DNA from: Candidatus Gastranaerophilales bacterium
GTDB lineage: Bacteria > Cyanobacteriota > Vampirovibrionia > Gastranaerophilales > Gastranaerophilaceae
Assembly (NCBI GenBank): GCA_944323945.1
Contig: CALUUL010000057.1
Coordinates: 1 to 10,644, forward strand
Direction: 5' to 3'
DNA: 10,644 nt
Part shown: positions 4,371 through 10,644 of the stretch, in pieces
How the letters are laid out: each line of letters begins with the position of its first letter
How positions within the stretch are numbered: position 1 is the stretch's first letter
Program-made: the position numbers and the translations under genes
The notes under the pieces: model-generated
Seen by the model: the letters and a program-made list of their open reading frames with translations, nothing else
Database searches by the model: none
What the model was told of the DNA's origin: nothing

Positions 4371-4975
4371 CAAACATTTATGGGAAATTAGCGGATATTC
4401 AAAACAAATTAAAGGTTGAAAAGAACAAACATAATGAATTTGCTAATTTCAATTATAGATCTTGTGAAGATATATTGCTTGCTGTTAAACCGCTATTAAA
4501 AGAACACAATTTGGTTTTATTGTTAAATGATGAACTAGAACAACTTGGAGACAGAGTTTACATTAAGGCAAATGCAATTTTAACCGATGGTGAAAATGAA
4601 ATTAAGGTATCTGCTTTAGCAAGAGAACCAGAAAAACCAAAAGCAAAAATGGATGAGAGTCAAACAACAGGTTCTACAAGTTCTTATGCAAGGAAGTATG
4701 CTTTGAATGGACTTTTTGCCTTAGATGACGGAGAAGATCCAGATGACCCAAATATGAAACCTAAAGATGAAAAACTTATCACGAAAGAACAAATTGAGGA
4801 ATTAAGAAAACTTGGTTTTGATGATAAGCGATTAGAAAATATGGCCAAATATTATAAAGTTGAACTCGTTAAAGATGTTTTGTATTCTCAAGCTGAAGAA
4901 GCAATAAAAAAACAAAGAAAAGCTATAGAACTTGCTAGTAAGTCAAAGAAGGAGGATTCTAATGGACAAGCTTAA
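4361..4975 (+). CDS. erf: ERF-family single-strand annealing recombinase
   Basis: A 204-aa member of the ERF family. These proteins anneal complementary single strands, promoting phage genome circularisation and recombination without RecA. The family signature is clear at about 98-131: a Ser/Thr-rich segment (QTTGSTSSYARKYALNGLFA) followed by the acidic LDDGEDPDDP. The N-terminal half (MPITNIYGKLADIQNKL, then FNYRSCEDILLAVKPLLKEH) is also typical. The tail (140-204) is Lys/Glu-rich and probably helical. The start has a TTTTGGAGG ribosome binding site. It overlaps the small gene before it and the nuclease gene after it, so it belongs to a coupled operon. Its partner is the nuclease at 4962-5846, as in other phage exonuclease/annealase pairs. 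Confidence 0.93.
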   Translation: MPITNIYGKLADIQNKLKVEKNKHNEFANFNYRSCEDILLAVKPLLKEHNLVLLLNDELEQLGDRVYIKANAILTDGENEIKVSALAREPEKPKAKMDESQTTGSTSSYARKYALNGLFALDDGEDPDDPNMKPKDEKLITKEQIEELRKLGFDDKRLENMAKYYKVELVKDVLYSQAEEAIKKQRKAIELASKSKKEDSNGQA

Positions 4976-5846
4976 ATTTAATGAAGAGAATCACTCCTAT
5001 ACACTTATAAAAGAAAATGGAGAAGAAATCGATCTTGTTTCAGTTACACAATTATTAAAGAAACACGGGCTTTCCCCGGATTACTCAAACATTGATAGTG
5101 AAGTTCTTAAATTAAAAGCTGAACGAGGCAAAGTTATTCACGAAGAACTTGAACAATACATCAACCATAAACAAGTAGGCTTTACAGGAGAATTTGAAGC
5201 ATTTTACGAGCAATGTGTGTGTGAAGATATTCTTCCTAGCAAAAGCGAATTTATGGTTTGGAACGATGAAATTGCTGGCACAGTGGATGTTGCTGGTCTT
5301 ATCAAAGGACAAACCTTTATTGGAGATTTCAAGACAACAAGCAGTCTTCACAGAGAAGCAGTTGCTTGGCAATTAAGTTTATATGCCTACTTAATGAACG
5401 AGTCTTTTGATAAATATCTTTGTTTTCATTTTCCAGACGACCATACTTGCAAGATAGTCGAATTAAAGCCTATTGCAAGAGAAGAAATAGAAAAATTGTT
5501 GGACTGTGAAAGAAATAGCATTTTGTATGAAAGAAAGACATTTGAAATAGATGCAACATCTTGTGAAAAGTTAATTACGGTTCAATCTGAACTTAAAGCA
5601 CTTACTGAAAGAAAAAAGCAACTCGAAGAGATGGAAGAATCGTTAAAAGATTTTTTGATAGAAAAATTTGAAGAGACAGGACTTCCATTTATTGAAAATG
5701 ACTATTTTAAAATCACATATATTGCACCAACAACAAGAGATAGTCTTGACCAAAAAAGGTTAAGAGAAGAATTGCCAGAAATAGCAAAACAATTTACCAA
5801 AACAACACCAGTTAAAGCACAAGTTAGAATTAAATTAAAGGATTAA
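4962..5846 (+). CDS. PD-(D/E)XK (RecB/Cas4-like) phage exonuclease
   Basis: A 294-aa nuclease with the RecB-like motif order: SVTQLL near the N-terminus, GKVIHEELE with His60, SEFMVW with Glu96, GTVD with Asp109, the metal and catalytic core GDFKTT (Asp122, Lys124), and QLSLYAYL with Gln137 and Tyr141. This fits a 5'-3' exonuclease that makes the single strands used by the ERF annealase. Residues 203-235 look like a coiled coil. The C-terminal block (DYFKITYIAPTTRDSLDQKR and onward) resembles tails seen in other phage recombination nucleases. I set the start at ATG 4962, preceded by AAGGAGG, which overlaps the end of the ERF gene by 14 nt. It resembles Cas4 only through the shared fold; no cysteine cluster for an iron-sulphur centre is evident. 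Confidence 0.85.
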   Translation: MDKLKFNEENHSYTLIKENGEEIDLVSVTQLLKKHGLSPDYSNIDSEVLKLKAERGKVIHEELEQYINHKQVGFTGEFEAFYEQCVCEDILPSKSEFMVWNDEIAGTVDVAGLIKGQTFIGDFKTTSSLHREAVAWQLSLYAYLMNESFDKYLCFHFPDDHTCKIVELKPIAREEIEKLLDCERNSILYERKTFEIDATSCEKLITVQSELKALTERKKQLEEMEESLKDFLIEKFEETGLPFIENDYFKITYIAPTTRDSLDQKRLREELPEIAKQFTKTTPVKAQVRIKLKD

Positions 5847-5848
5847 CT

Positions 5849-6355
5849 ATGGAAGTTATTTTAAAAGGACAAGCAGATATATTGGCAGTTCAAAATGAAC
5901 TAATGAATATATTACCTGAGTTAAAAGATAAGCCATATATCTGCGAGATTAAGCCTTATAGAAAGAGAAGAAGTTTAGATGCAAACGCATATTTTCATGT
6001 TCTTGTTGACAAAATTGCCAAAACCTTGAAAAAGTCTGCAGATGAAGTCAAAACTCAACTTGTTTTTGATTATGGAACTATAGCAAAAGATGAGAAAGGT
6101 TTAAAAGCAGGTTTTAAGGCTTTAAAAGAAATTCCTATAACACAATATTTCAAATATGCAAAGCCGATAGGCGTATGCGTTGAGAACAACAAAACCTTTG
6201 TGAAATATTTAATTTATAAAGAAACGCACACTCTCGACAGCGCTGAAATGGCAAGGCTTATTGATGGCACGATAGAAGAGGCTAAGCAGTTGGGAATTGA
6301 AACCCTTACACCAATTGAAATTGAAAATCTTAAGGGTTACAAAAAGGAGGAATAA
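5849..6355 (+). CDS. NinB-like recombination protein
   Basis: A 168-aa protein resembling the NinB/Orf group, which in lambda helps the annealase load onto SSB-coated DNA. The matching features are KRRSLDANAYFHVLVDKIA at 39-57, which corresponds to the family's R-S-x-x-x-N-A motif, and a C-terminal part typical of Firmicutes members: HTLDSAEMARLIDGTIEEAK at 127-146 and LGIETLTPIEI at 148-158. It starts 2 nt after the nuclease stop, with AAAGGA as a modest SD inside the preceding gene. Its position between the exonuclease/annealase pair and SSB supports a recombination mediator role. Assignment is by motif memory, so the family call is probable rather than certain. Confidence 0.72.
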   Translation: MEVILKGQADILAVQNELMNILPELKDKPYICEIKPYRKRRSLDANAYFHVLVDKIAKTLKKSADEVKTQLVFDYGTIAKDEKGLKAGFKALKEIPITQYFKYAKPIGVCVENNKTFVKYLIYKETHTLDSAEMARLIDGTIEEAKQLGIETLTPIEIENLKGYKKEE

Positions 6356-6358
6356 AAG

Positions 6359-6703
6359 ATGTTTATAAAAAGAGATAACAAGAAAGACACAATCGTCACA
6401 GGATATGTTGTAGGAGACATGAAAGAGAAAGAATTTGACGGAAGAAAATTCTTTGAAGTCGGTGTTTCACCGAGTAAAGATGCCGCAATAATCAATGTTT
6501 CCGTTTGGGGAAGAAAACCGGCGGACATTAAAAAAGGCGACCATATTTTAGCCGGTGGAGAATTTAAAACCACAAAGAAAGATGGCAAGACCTATTATTC
6601 ACTTACTGCTGACTTTATTATCAAAGAAAACAGCTCAAAAACAGTTGAAGATTTACAGCCAGAATTAACTGAAATTGAAGATGATGACAGTTTACCGTTC
6701 TAG
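6359..6703 (+). CDS. ssb: Phage single-stranded DNA-binding protein
   Basis: A short 114-aa SSB. Residues 8-90 read as an OB fold (TIVTGYVVGDMKEKEFDGRK, INVSVWGRKPADIKKGDHIL, GKTYYSLTADFII). A linker and the acidic tip IEDDDSLPF at the C-terminus follow. That tip is the conserved SSB tail that recruits replication and repair proteins. It is shorter and more diverged than bacterial SSB, as is common for phage versions. The start has AAGGAGG about 8 nt upstream. It lies between the recombination and replication genes and should serve both. An 8-bp inverted repeat (6301-6308/6331-6338) just before its SD may tune translation. Confidence 0.88.
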   Translation: MFIKRDNKKDTIVTGYVVGDMKEKEFDGRKFFEVGVSPSKDAAIINVSVWGRKPADIKKGDHILAGGEFKTTKKDGKTYYSLTADFIIKENSSKTVEDLQPELTEIEDDDSLPF

Positions 6704-6711
6704 GAGGTTGT

Positions 6712-6903
6712 ATGAAGAAAAAATTTGTAGCCGAATTTAAAAAATGGAATGGCAAAACCGAGCGTAAGAAAATCAAAAAGTCGTGGATAGAGGATATAGT
6801 CTTTGCTGTTGAAGGGCAGTTTACTATTCAAAATAATGATACCGATTTAAACATCAAAGGCTCTGACTATTGTCATGTAGATATTTATGAGGTGGATAAG
6901 TGA
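6712..6903 (+). CDS. Small hypothetical protein, 63 aa
   Basis: A 63-aa protein with a basic N-terminal third (MKKKFVAEFKKWNGKTERKK), then alternating hydrophobic residues (WIEDIVFAVEGQFTI) and an acidic end. I recognise no family. It has AGGAGG directly before its ATG, 8 nt after the SSB stop. It overlaps the next gene by a GTGA junction, so the two are translationally coupled. The pattern suggests a small beta-rich soluble protein. Its place between SSB and the replication initiator suggests, but does not show, a part in replication. Confidence 0.72.
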   Translation: MKKKFVAEFKKWNGKTERKKIKKSWIEDIVFAVEGQFTIQNNDTDLNIKGSDYCHVDIYEVDK

Positions 6904-7586
6904 GAAATTTTATATTTTTTGCATCGTATTATGAAGCAATTAAAGAATTACCAACTGACCAACAAGGTGCAGTTTATAAGGCAATTGTAGACTACGCAAT
7001 GGAAGGCGTAGAACCTAATCACTTAAAAGGTATTCAAAAGTCGGTTTTTATTCTCATAAAACCATATATTGACTCTTCTAAAAAGAAGCAAGAAAGCGGT
7101 GCAATGGGTGGCAAAGCAACAAGCAAACATACAAGCGAACAAACAAGCAAAACATCAAGCAAAGTAGGTAGCAAAAACACAAGCAAAACATCAAGCAACA
7201 ATGAAAGCAAACCGCAAAGCAATCAGATTATAGAATATGAAGAAGAAAAAGAAGATATAAAAAAAGAAATAAATAAAGAAAAAAACACCATCCTTACGGA
7301 TAGTGAACTCTACTCTTTCATTGAAGGTAGTTTTAGCGATAGTGAGGTTTGTCAGAAATTTAAAGACTATGCAGAAATGAGAAAGGCTATGGGTAAGAAT
7401 AAGGCTATAAGAACCAAATCTACTCTTGATAGTTGCATACAAAAACTACGCAAGTATGCACGAACAAAGGAAGAGGCACTAGAAATACTTGACTATTCAA
7501 TAGCAAATTGTTATCAAGGCTTATTTGATAGATTTAACCATGGCAAAAAATCGGCAGATAAGGAGGCGATTCCTTATGCGAACTAA
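6900..7586 (+). CDS. DUF6291-like replication initiator/organizer
   Basis: A 228-aa protein in three parts. Residues 1-58 (NFIFFASYYEAIKELPTDQQ, then AIVDYAMEGVEPN and KSVFILIKPYID) match the DUF6291-type N-terminus seen in phage replication proteins. Residues 70-109 are a low-complexity tract repeating a four-residue unit around T/S-S-K. Residues 130-212 resemble the C-terminal part of phage replisome organizers, including the closing EILDYSIANCYQGLFD. The start is GTG, overlapping the previous stop as GTGA. The DnaB helicase gene follows with an 11-nt overlap, so this protein probably binds the origin and delivers the helicase. The low-complexity tract is encoded by 12-bp DNA repeats that may be the origin itself, as in lambda O. 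Confidence 0.75.
   Translation: MRNFIFFASYYEAIKELPTDQQGAVYKAIVDYAMEGVEPNHLKGIQKSVFILIKPYIDSSKKKQESGAMGGKATSKHTSEQTSKTSSKVGSKNTSKTSSNNESKPQSNQIIEYEEEKEDIKKEINKEKNTILTDSELYSFIEGSFSDSEVCQKFKDYAEMRKAMGKNKAIRTKSTLDSCIQKLRKYARTKEEALEILDYSIANCYQGLFDRFNHGKKSADKEAIPYAN
7107..7290. other. Candidate phage replication origin: 12-bp iterons plus A-rich tract
   Basis: From 7107 to about 7226 the sequence has a 12-bp period with core AAGCAAA. ACAAGC or TCAAGC begins at 7119, 7131, 7143, 7155, 7179 and 7191, with degenerate copies at 7107, 7167, 7203 and 7215. A 20-bp exact direct repeat occurs at 7143-7162 and 7179-7198. Downstream (about 7228-7290) lies a tract almost free of C, rich in A and poor in G, suitable for strand opening. 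Iterons followed by an AT-rich region inside the initiator gene is the layout of the lambdoid origin in gene O. The alternative is a coding repeat for a flexible linker, without DNA function. Confidence 0.55.
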
Positions 7587-8973
7587 AAAAGAGTTAGTGC
7601 CTCAAAGATTAAGCCAGATAAATAACTTGGAAGCAGAACAATGCATTCTTGGGTGCTTACTTATCGATGATGGAGATTTTGAAGTCACAGAAGAGATTAT
7701 GCAAGTGCTCACAATACAAGACTTCTATTTTGATGAGAACAAAAAGTTTTTTCAAGTTATGAAAGCATTGTTTGATAGGGGCATTAAAATTGACATCGTT
7801 TCAGTTGCTGACCTTTTCGAAAGACAGGGCGAAAAATCTGATTATATGAGCAAATTGATTGCCTTTTCAAACATCATTCCAAGTAAAGCGAACTACAAGT
7901 ATTATTTAAAACTTGTGAAAGACTATTCGAACTTGCGCAAGACAGAGAATATTTGCAGTCTTGGTGTTGACTTAATCAAAAGTGGAAAGAATGCCGATGC
8001 CGTGATTTCAATTTTACAGGATGAACTTACAAAGGTGACAGAGGGTGGTTTGACTGCCGAGTGTGAACCGATTGCCGATGCAACTAAAAAAGTCTTTGAG
8101 AGAATTAAAAAGCGAATAAATGGCGAGCATGATGAGTTTGGACTTGAAACAGGATTTAAGTGCTTAGACAAGTGTCTTTGGGGACTGCAAAAGAGTGATT
8201 TGGTAGTTGTTGCGGCAAGGGCAGGTGTTGGCAAAACTGCATTTGCTTTGAATGTGATAAGTCACTCGGCGCTTAACCAAAAGAAGAAAATTGCCTTTTT
8301 CTCACTTGAAATGCCAAATAGCCAAATCATGGAAAGGTTATTTAGTTTAAATGCTGAAGTTCCAAATTTTGACTTGAAGTCTGGCAATCTAGGGAATAAG
8401 TTTAAAGCGGTTGAGAACATAAAGAACGCACTCGTTGAAAGCAAAATCTTTATCGATGATGACTCAACAAACACAGTGCAAAGTATGATACTTAAAGCAA
8501 AACGGTTAAAACGCAGAGAAGGGTTAGACCTTATTGTTGTTGACTATCTTCAATTCATTAAGCCGCAAGAAAAGTCTGGTAATCGTTTTCAAGATGTTGG
8601 AGAGATTGCACGAGGGCTTAAAGTTATGGCGAGAGAGTTGAATGTTCCAGTAATTGCTCTTTGTCAGTTAAATCGTCAACTTGATAACGAAGATAGAGAG
8701 CCGACACTTGCCGACCTTCGAGAAAGTGGCGAGATTGAAAACAATGCCGACATCGTTATGTTTCTTCACTCCAAATCCGGGCGAGCAGAAGAGATAAAGA
8801 ACATAGACCTAATCATCGGCAAATTTAGAAATGGCGCATTGAGAACAATTCGAATGACATATAAAGGCGATATTTTTAAGTTTACTGAAAAGGAAAAATC
8901 TTCTCCACCAAAAATGGAACAAATAAAGGCAGAACTTGAACCGATTGAAGATGATGGCGAGTTGCCGTTTTAG
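7576..8973 (+). CDS. dnaB: DnaB-like replicative helicase with SSB-like C-terminal tail
   Basis: A 465-aa hexameric 5'-3' helicase that unwinds DNA at the phage fork. The N-terminal DnaB domain (NNLEAEQCILGCLLIDDGDF) covers about 15-115. The RecA-like domain (about 185-435) has Walker A ARAGVGKT at 214-221 and SLEM. It also has Walker B LIVVDYLQF with Asp323, the motif QLNR at 364-367, and KFRNG with Arg418 as probable arginine finger. I set the start at ATG 7576 after AAGGAGGCGATTCCTT; the longer frame lies within the initiator gene. The last residues, EPIEDDGELPF, copy the acidic tip of the phage SSB, which is not usual for DnaB. No separate loader is seen, so the upstream initiator may load it. 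Confidence 0.95.
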   Translation: MRTKKELVPQRLSQINNLEAEQCILGCLLIDDGDFEVTEEIMQVLTIQDFYFDENKKFFQVMKALFDRGIKIDIVSVADLFERQGEKSDYMSKLIAFSNIIPSKANYKYYLKLVKDYSNLRKTENICSLGVDLIKSGKNADAVISILQDELTKVTEGGLTAECEPIADATKKVFERIKKRINGEHDEFGLETGFKCLDKCLWGLQKSDLVVVAARAGVGKTAFALNVISHSALNQKKKIAFFSLEMPNSQIMERLFSLNAEVPNFDLKSGNLGNKFKAVENIKNALVESKIFIDDDSTNTVQSMILKAKRLKRREGLDLIVVDYLQFIKPQEKSGNRFQDVGEIARGLKVMARELNVPVIALCQLNRQLDNEDREPTLADLRESGEIENNADIVMFLHSKSGRAEEIKNIDLIIGKFRNGALRTIRMTYKGDIFKFTEKEKSSPPKMEQIKAELEPIEDDGELPF

Positions 8974-8981
8974 GAGGCGCT

Positions 8982-9383
8982 ATGGAAGAAAGTTTATGTT
9001 GGAAGTGTCAAAATTCTTGTAGTGACTGTTCGTGGAGTAAATCATTTGAGCCGGTTGAAGGCTGGACTGCGGAAAGAAGAATGATAAAAAATTCGCCACA
9101 TGAAAGTTTTGAAAGTTACTTTGTTAGAGAGTGCCCAGAATTTAAACAAAAACATTTTATCAAAGTCAAAGGCAATGTGGATATGGACTTTTACTATAAC
9201 TTTAAAAAATTCAAAAACTCATTAACTGAAAAAGAACAGCAAATTTTGATGTTATATTTCACAAAGCGAGTGGTTGACTCTGCAAAAGAACTAAATATGA
9301 ATTTACGAACATTTTTTAGAAAAATTGCAAAGTTAAGAACTGAATTAAAAAACATGGAAATCTTATCAAATTTATGGAGGTAA
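8982..9383 (+). CDS. Zinc-cluster protein with sigma-region-4-like HTH
   Basis: A 133-aa protein with a cysteine cluster at the N-terminus (Cys6, Cys9, Cys13, Cys16), then PVEGWTAERR and an ECPEF motif with Cys51. This N-terminal pattern is common in Firmicutes phage proteins without a named function. Residues 80-125 form a helix-turn-helix like sigma-70 region 4: SLTEKEQQILMLYFTKRVVD, then SAKELNMNLRTFFRKIAKLR. It is therefore likely a DNA-binding regulator, perhaps of later phage genes as with ArpU or RinA types, but the target is unknown. The ATG follows AGGAGG, 8 nt after the helicase stop. The SD for the next gene lies in its last codons. Confidence 0.78.
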   Translation: MEESLCWKCQNSCSDCSWSKSFEPVEGWTAERRMIKNSPHESFESYFVRECPEFKQKHFIKVKGNVDMDFYYNFKKFKNSLTEKEQQILMLYFTKRVVDSAKELNMNLRTFFRKIAKLRTELKNMEILSNLWR

Positions 9384-9385
9384 AA

Positions 9386-9943
9386 ATGGATATACGGCAG
9401 ATTATGGCAATCGACAGTAAGAACAAAAAGAAACTTAAAGCAATGTTCCCAAGTTTAACTGAAGATTGCGGAATTTACATCTTATCAAGAATTGAAGATG
9501 GCATCAAATACGCCTATGTGGGACAAACCAAGCACCTTTTATCAAGACTTGCACAGCACATGCGAGAGCATTTGTGGATTGATTTAAGTTTAAAGAGTCA
9601 TGGTTGGTATTCCGATGATAATCCGACTGGATACAGGGTGATAACAATTAAATGTGCCGAAAGCGAACTTAATGAGAATGAGCAATTTTATATCAAGGAG
9701 TGTCAGCGTGCGGGTTACCAAATGCGAAACAAAACTGCTGGTGGGCAGGGTGCAGGCAAAACTCAAATTGCAGACTTTCTGCCAGCAAAAGGTTATCATG
9801 ATGGTTTGAAGAAAGGTGCTAACAACATACGAAAAGAACTCAATCACATCATTGAGAGATATTTGAATATTACGCTAAAAAAAGATAACATTTCATCGCA
9901 GAAAGCGCTTGCAAAATTTTACAAAATATTGGAGGAGAAATGA
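9386..9943 (+). CDS. GIY-YIG family nuclease, 185 aa
   Basis: A nuclease-family protein with GIY at residues 29-31 and YVG at 44-46, Arg54 in SRLAQH, Glu99 in the ELNENEQFYI helix, and Asn115 in MRNKTAGG. These are the expected catalytic positions in order. The C-terminal half (AKGYHDGLKKGANN onward) is helical and conserved in phage members of this group. Function in the phage is not established; DNA processing or homing are options. I set the start at ATG 9386, with GGAGG at 9376-9380; the ATG at 9374 overlaps that SD and lies inside the previous gene. The next gene overlaps its stop as ATGA. Confidence 0.87.
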   Translation: MDIRQIMAIDSKNKKKLKAMFPSLTEDCGIYILSRIEDGIKYAYVGQTKHLLSRLAQHMREHLWIDLSLKSHGWYSDDNPTGYRVITIKCAESELNENEQFYIKECQRAGYQMRNKTAGGQGAGKTQIADFLPAKGYHDGLKKGANNIRKELNHIIERYLNITLKKDNISSQKALAKFYKILEEK

Positions 9944-10146
9944 AAAAAAGTTATTTTATAGTTGGAATTGATAATTCAGATACAAGACAGAGAACGATAG
10001 TAAACGGAGTAGAAAACAAACTTGAAGCAATGATGAGATTTGTTGAAGTATATCCTAAAATGCTTATTGTGAGTGTTTGTCAAATAAATCAAAAAGAAAA
10101 AGAATGGCTGTTAAAAAACAATATGCCTAATTGTAGAGATGTTTAA
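9940..10146 (+). CDS. Small hypothetical protein, 68 aa
   Basis: A 68-aa protein reading MKKSYFIVGIDNSDTRQRTI, then NGVENKLEAMMRFVEVYP, a beta-like LIVSVCQI and a polar end. I recognise no family. The start codon overlaps the stop of the GIY-YIG gene (ATGA) and has GGAGGAG a few nt upstream, so translation is coupled. The alternating hydrophobic strands around one helix suggest a compact alpha/beta fold. No signal peptide or membrane segment is visible. Confidence 0.75.
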   Translation: MKKSYFIVGIDNSDTRQRTIVNGVENKLEAMMRFVEVYPKMLIVSVCQINQKEKEWLLKNNMPNCRDV

Positions 10147-10158
10147 TAGGAGTGACTT

Positions 10159-10632
10159 ATGACAAAACAAGAGATTTTAAAAGCCATTGAGAAAGGCGAG
10201 AGTGTGTGGTGTATATATCAATCGCATAAAGAAATAGAAGAATTGTATTTTCCAAAAGATAATGATTATAGGATAGAAGACTTAATTTATGCATATGGCG
10301 AAAAAGAACCTTCTTTAACTATAAATTGTGATTGGCATTATCCATTAAGATATTTATTTAAAACCAAAGCCGAAGCTGAACACTACTTGCACCACGCAAA
10401 CATTACACGCACTGAAACACTGCCGTTCTTAACTTGGGGAGAGTTTTTAAGCGAAAAAAGAATTAAATTTAGGTCTAAATACAACGAAGAATATGAGTTG
10501 TTTATTATAAATTTTAAAATTTTATTAAGAGTTAATGGAACAACCAATATAATTCTATCAATGGACTTAACCGAAGCCAACTTTTACAAAGCCTATGACG
10601 AGTGCGTAAGGCTGTTTAGGGGGGGAGAATAA
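10159..10632 (+). CDS. Hypothetical phage protein, 157 aa
   Basis: A 157-aa protein with N-terminus MTKQEILKAIEKGESVWCIY. In the middle the segment LFKTKAEAEHYLHHANITRT, followed by ETLPFLTWGEFL, is of a kind I recall from many uncharacterised Firmicutes phage proteins. The C-terminal part (YELFIINFKILLRVNGTTNI) looks beta-rich. No catalytic motif or membrane segment is evident. An AGGAG lies about 8 nt before the ATG. The stop shares one base with the next start codon (TAATG), which continues the operon. Confidence 0.8.
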   Translation: MTKQEILKAIEKGESVWCIYQSHKEIEELYFPKDNDYRIEDLIYAYGEKEPSLTINCDWHYPLRYLFKTKAEAEHYLHHANITRTETLPFLTWGEFLSEKRIKFRSKYNEEYELFIINFKILLRVNGTTNIILSMDLTEANFYKAYDECVRLFRGGE

Positions 10633-10644
10633 TGATTGAAAAGA
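10632..10644 (+). CDS. Start of next operon gene (partial, cut by window edge)
   Basis: ATG overlaps the previous stop by one base (TAATG) and is preceded by GGGGGGAG at good spacing. Only the first four codons (MIEK) are inside the window, so nothing can be said about function. Confidence 0.5.

Noticed and set aside
4962..5846. The nuclease as a phage-borne Cas4.
   Set aside because: It has the RecB-like PD-(D/E)XK motifs but no clear cysteine cluster for an iron-sulphur centre, and it is paired with an ERF annealase rather than cas genes.
7107..7226. The short periodic repeats as a CRISPR array.
   Set aside because: The period is 12 bp with no unique spacers, and the repeats are in frame within a coding sequence.
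7034..7442. Open frames on the minus strand opposite the initiator gene, and similar ones opposite the nuclease, SSB, DnaB and GIY-YIG genes.
   Set aside because: They mirror low-complexity or AT-rich coding sequence, have no SD or family features, and are fully covered by well-supported plus-strand genes.
9740..9766. A Walker A-like sequence (GGQGAGKT) in the GIY-YIG protein.
   Set aside because: It follows the GIY-YIG Asn motif in a short nuclease with no other NTPase motif, so the match is most likely chance.

Overview
The window looks like the left (integrase-proximal) early region of a temperate phage or prophage of a low-G+C Gram-positive bacterium (Bacillota). The evidence is an AT-rich sequence, strong AGGAGG ribosome binding sites before almost every gene, sigma-A type promoters (TTGACA/TATAAT), TGA used as a stop codon (standard code), and gene families typical of Firmicutes siphophages. 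I see no host housekeeping gene, rRNA or tRNA. No att core can be fixed from this window alone.

Layout. Positions 1-212 are non-coding and hold a rightward intrinsic terminator and a small set of phased GGAAC repeats next to the integrase. The lysogeny block on the minus strand is a tyrosine integrase with an unusual N-terminal zinc ribbon (213-1403) and a LexA/CI-type self-cleaving repressor (1405-2037). Divergent from it is a 58-aa Cro-like protein (2199-2375). Between them lie two back-to-back promoters with 17-bp spacers and three 21-bp operator-like sites of form AATATG-N9-CATATT. The CI and Cro recognition helices are nearly identical, which implies a lambda-style switch.

Two minus-strand genes sit inside the rightward early region, each with its own consensus-like promoter: a second XRE regulator (2402-2713) and a zinc-ribbon DUF4145-like protein (3175-3888). 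Both are candidates for expression in the lysogen. Small rightward genes (2783, 3009, 3956, 4251) alternate with them. Under the 3' end of the 76-aa DNA-binding gene at 3956-4186 lies what looks like a complete minus-strand small-RNA gene. It has an extended -10 promoter at 4204-4233, a start near 4198, two hairpins and a U-tract terminator ending near 4122, giving about 77 nt. It resembles lambda OOP RNA in size, position and orientation, and is the most notable undescribed element here.

From 4361 rightward the genes form one tightly packed operon. A recombination module comes first: ERF single-strand annealing protein, PD-(D/E)XK exonuclease, NinB-like protein and SSB. A replication module follows: a DUF6291-like initiator, then a DnaB helicase. 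The initiator gene carries a 12-bp periodic iteron array followed by an A-rich tract, which is a likely origin. The SSB and the DnaB end in nearly the same acidic tail (IEDD..LPF). The operon continues with a zinc-cluster/sigma-region-4-like protein, a GIY-YIG nuclease and small genes of unknown function, and runs off the right edge.
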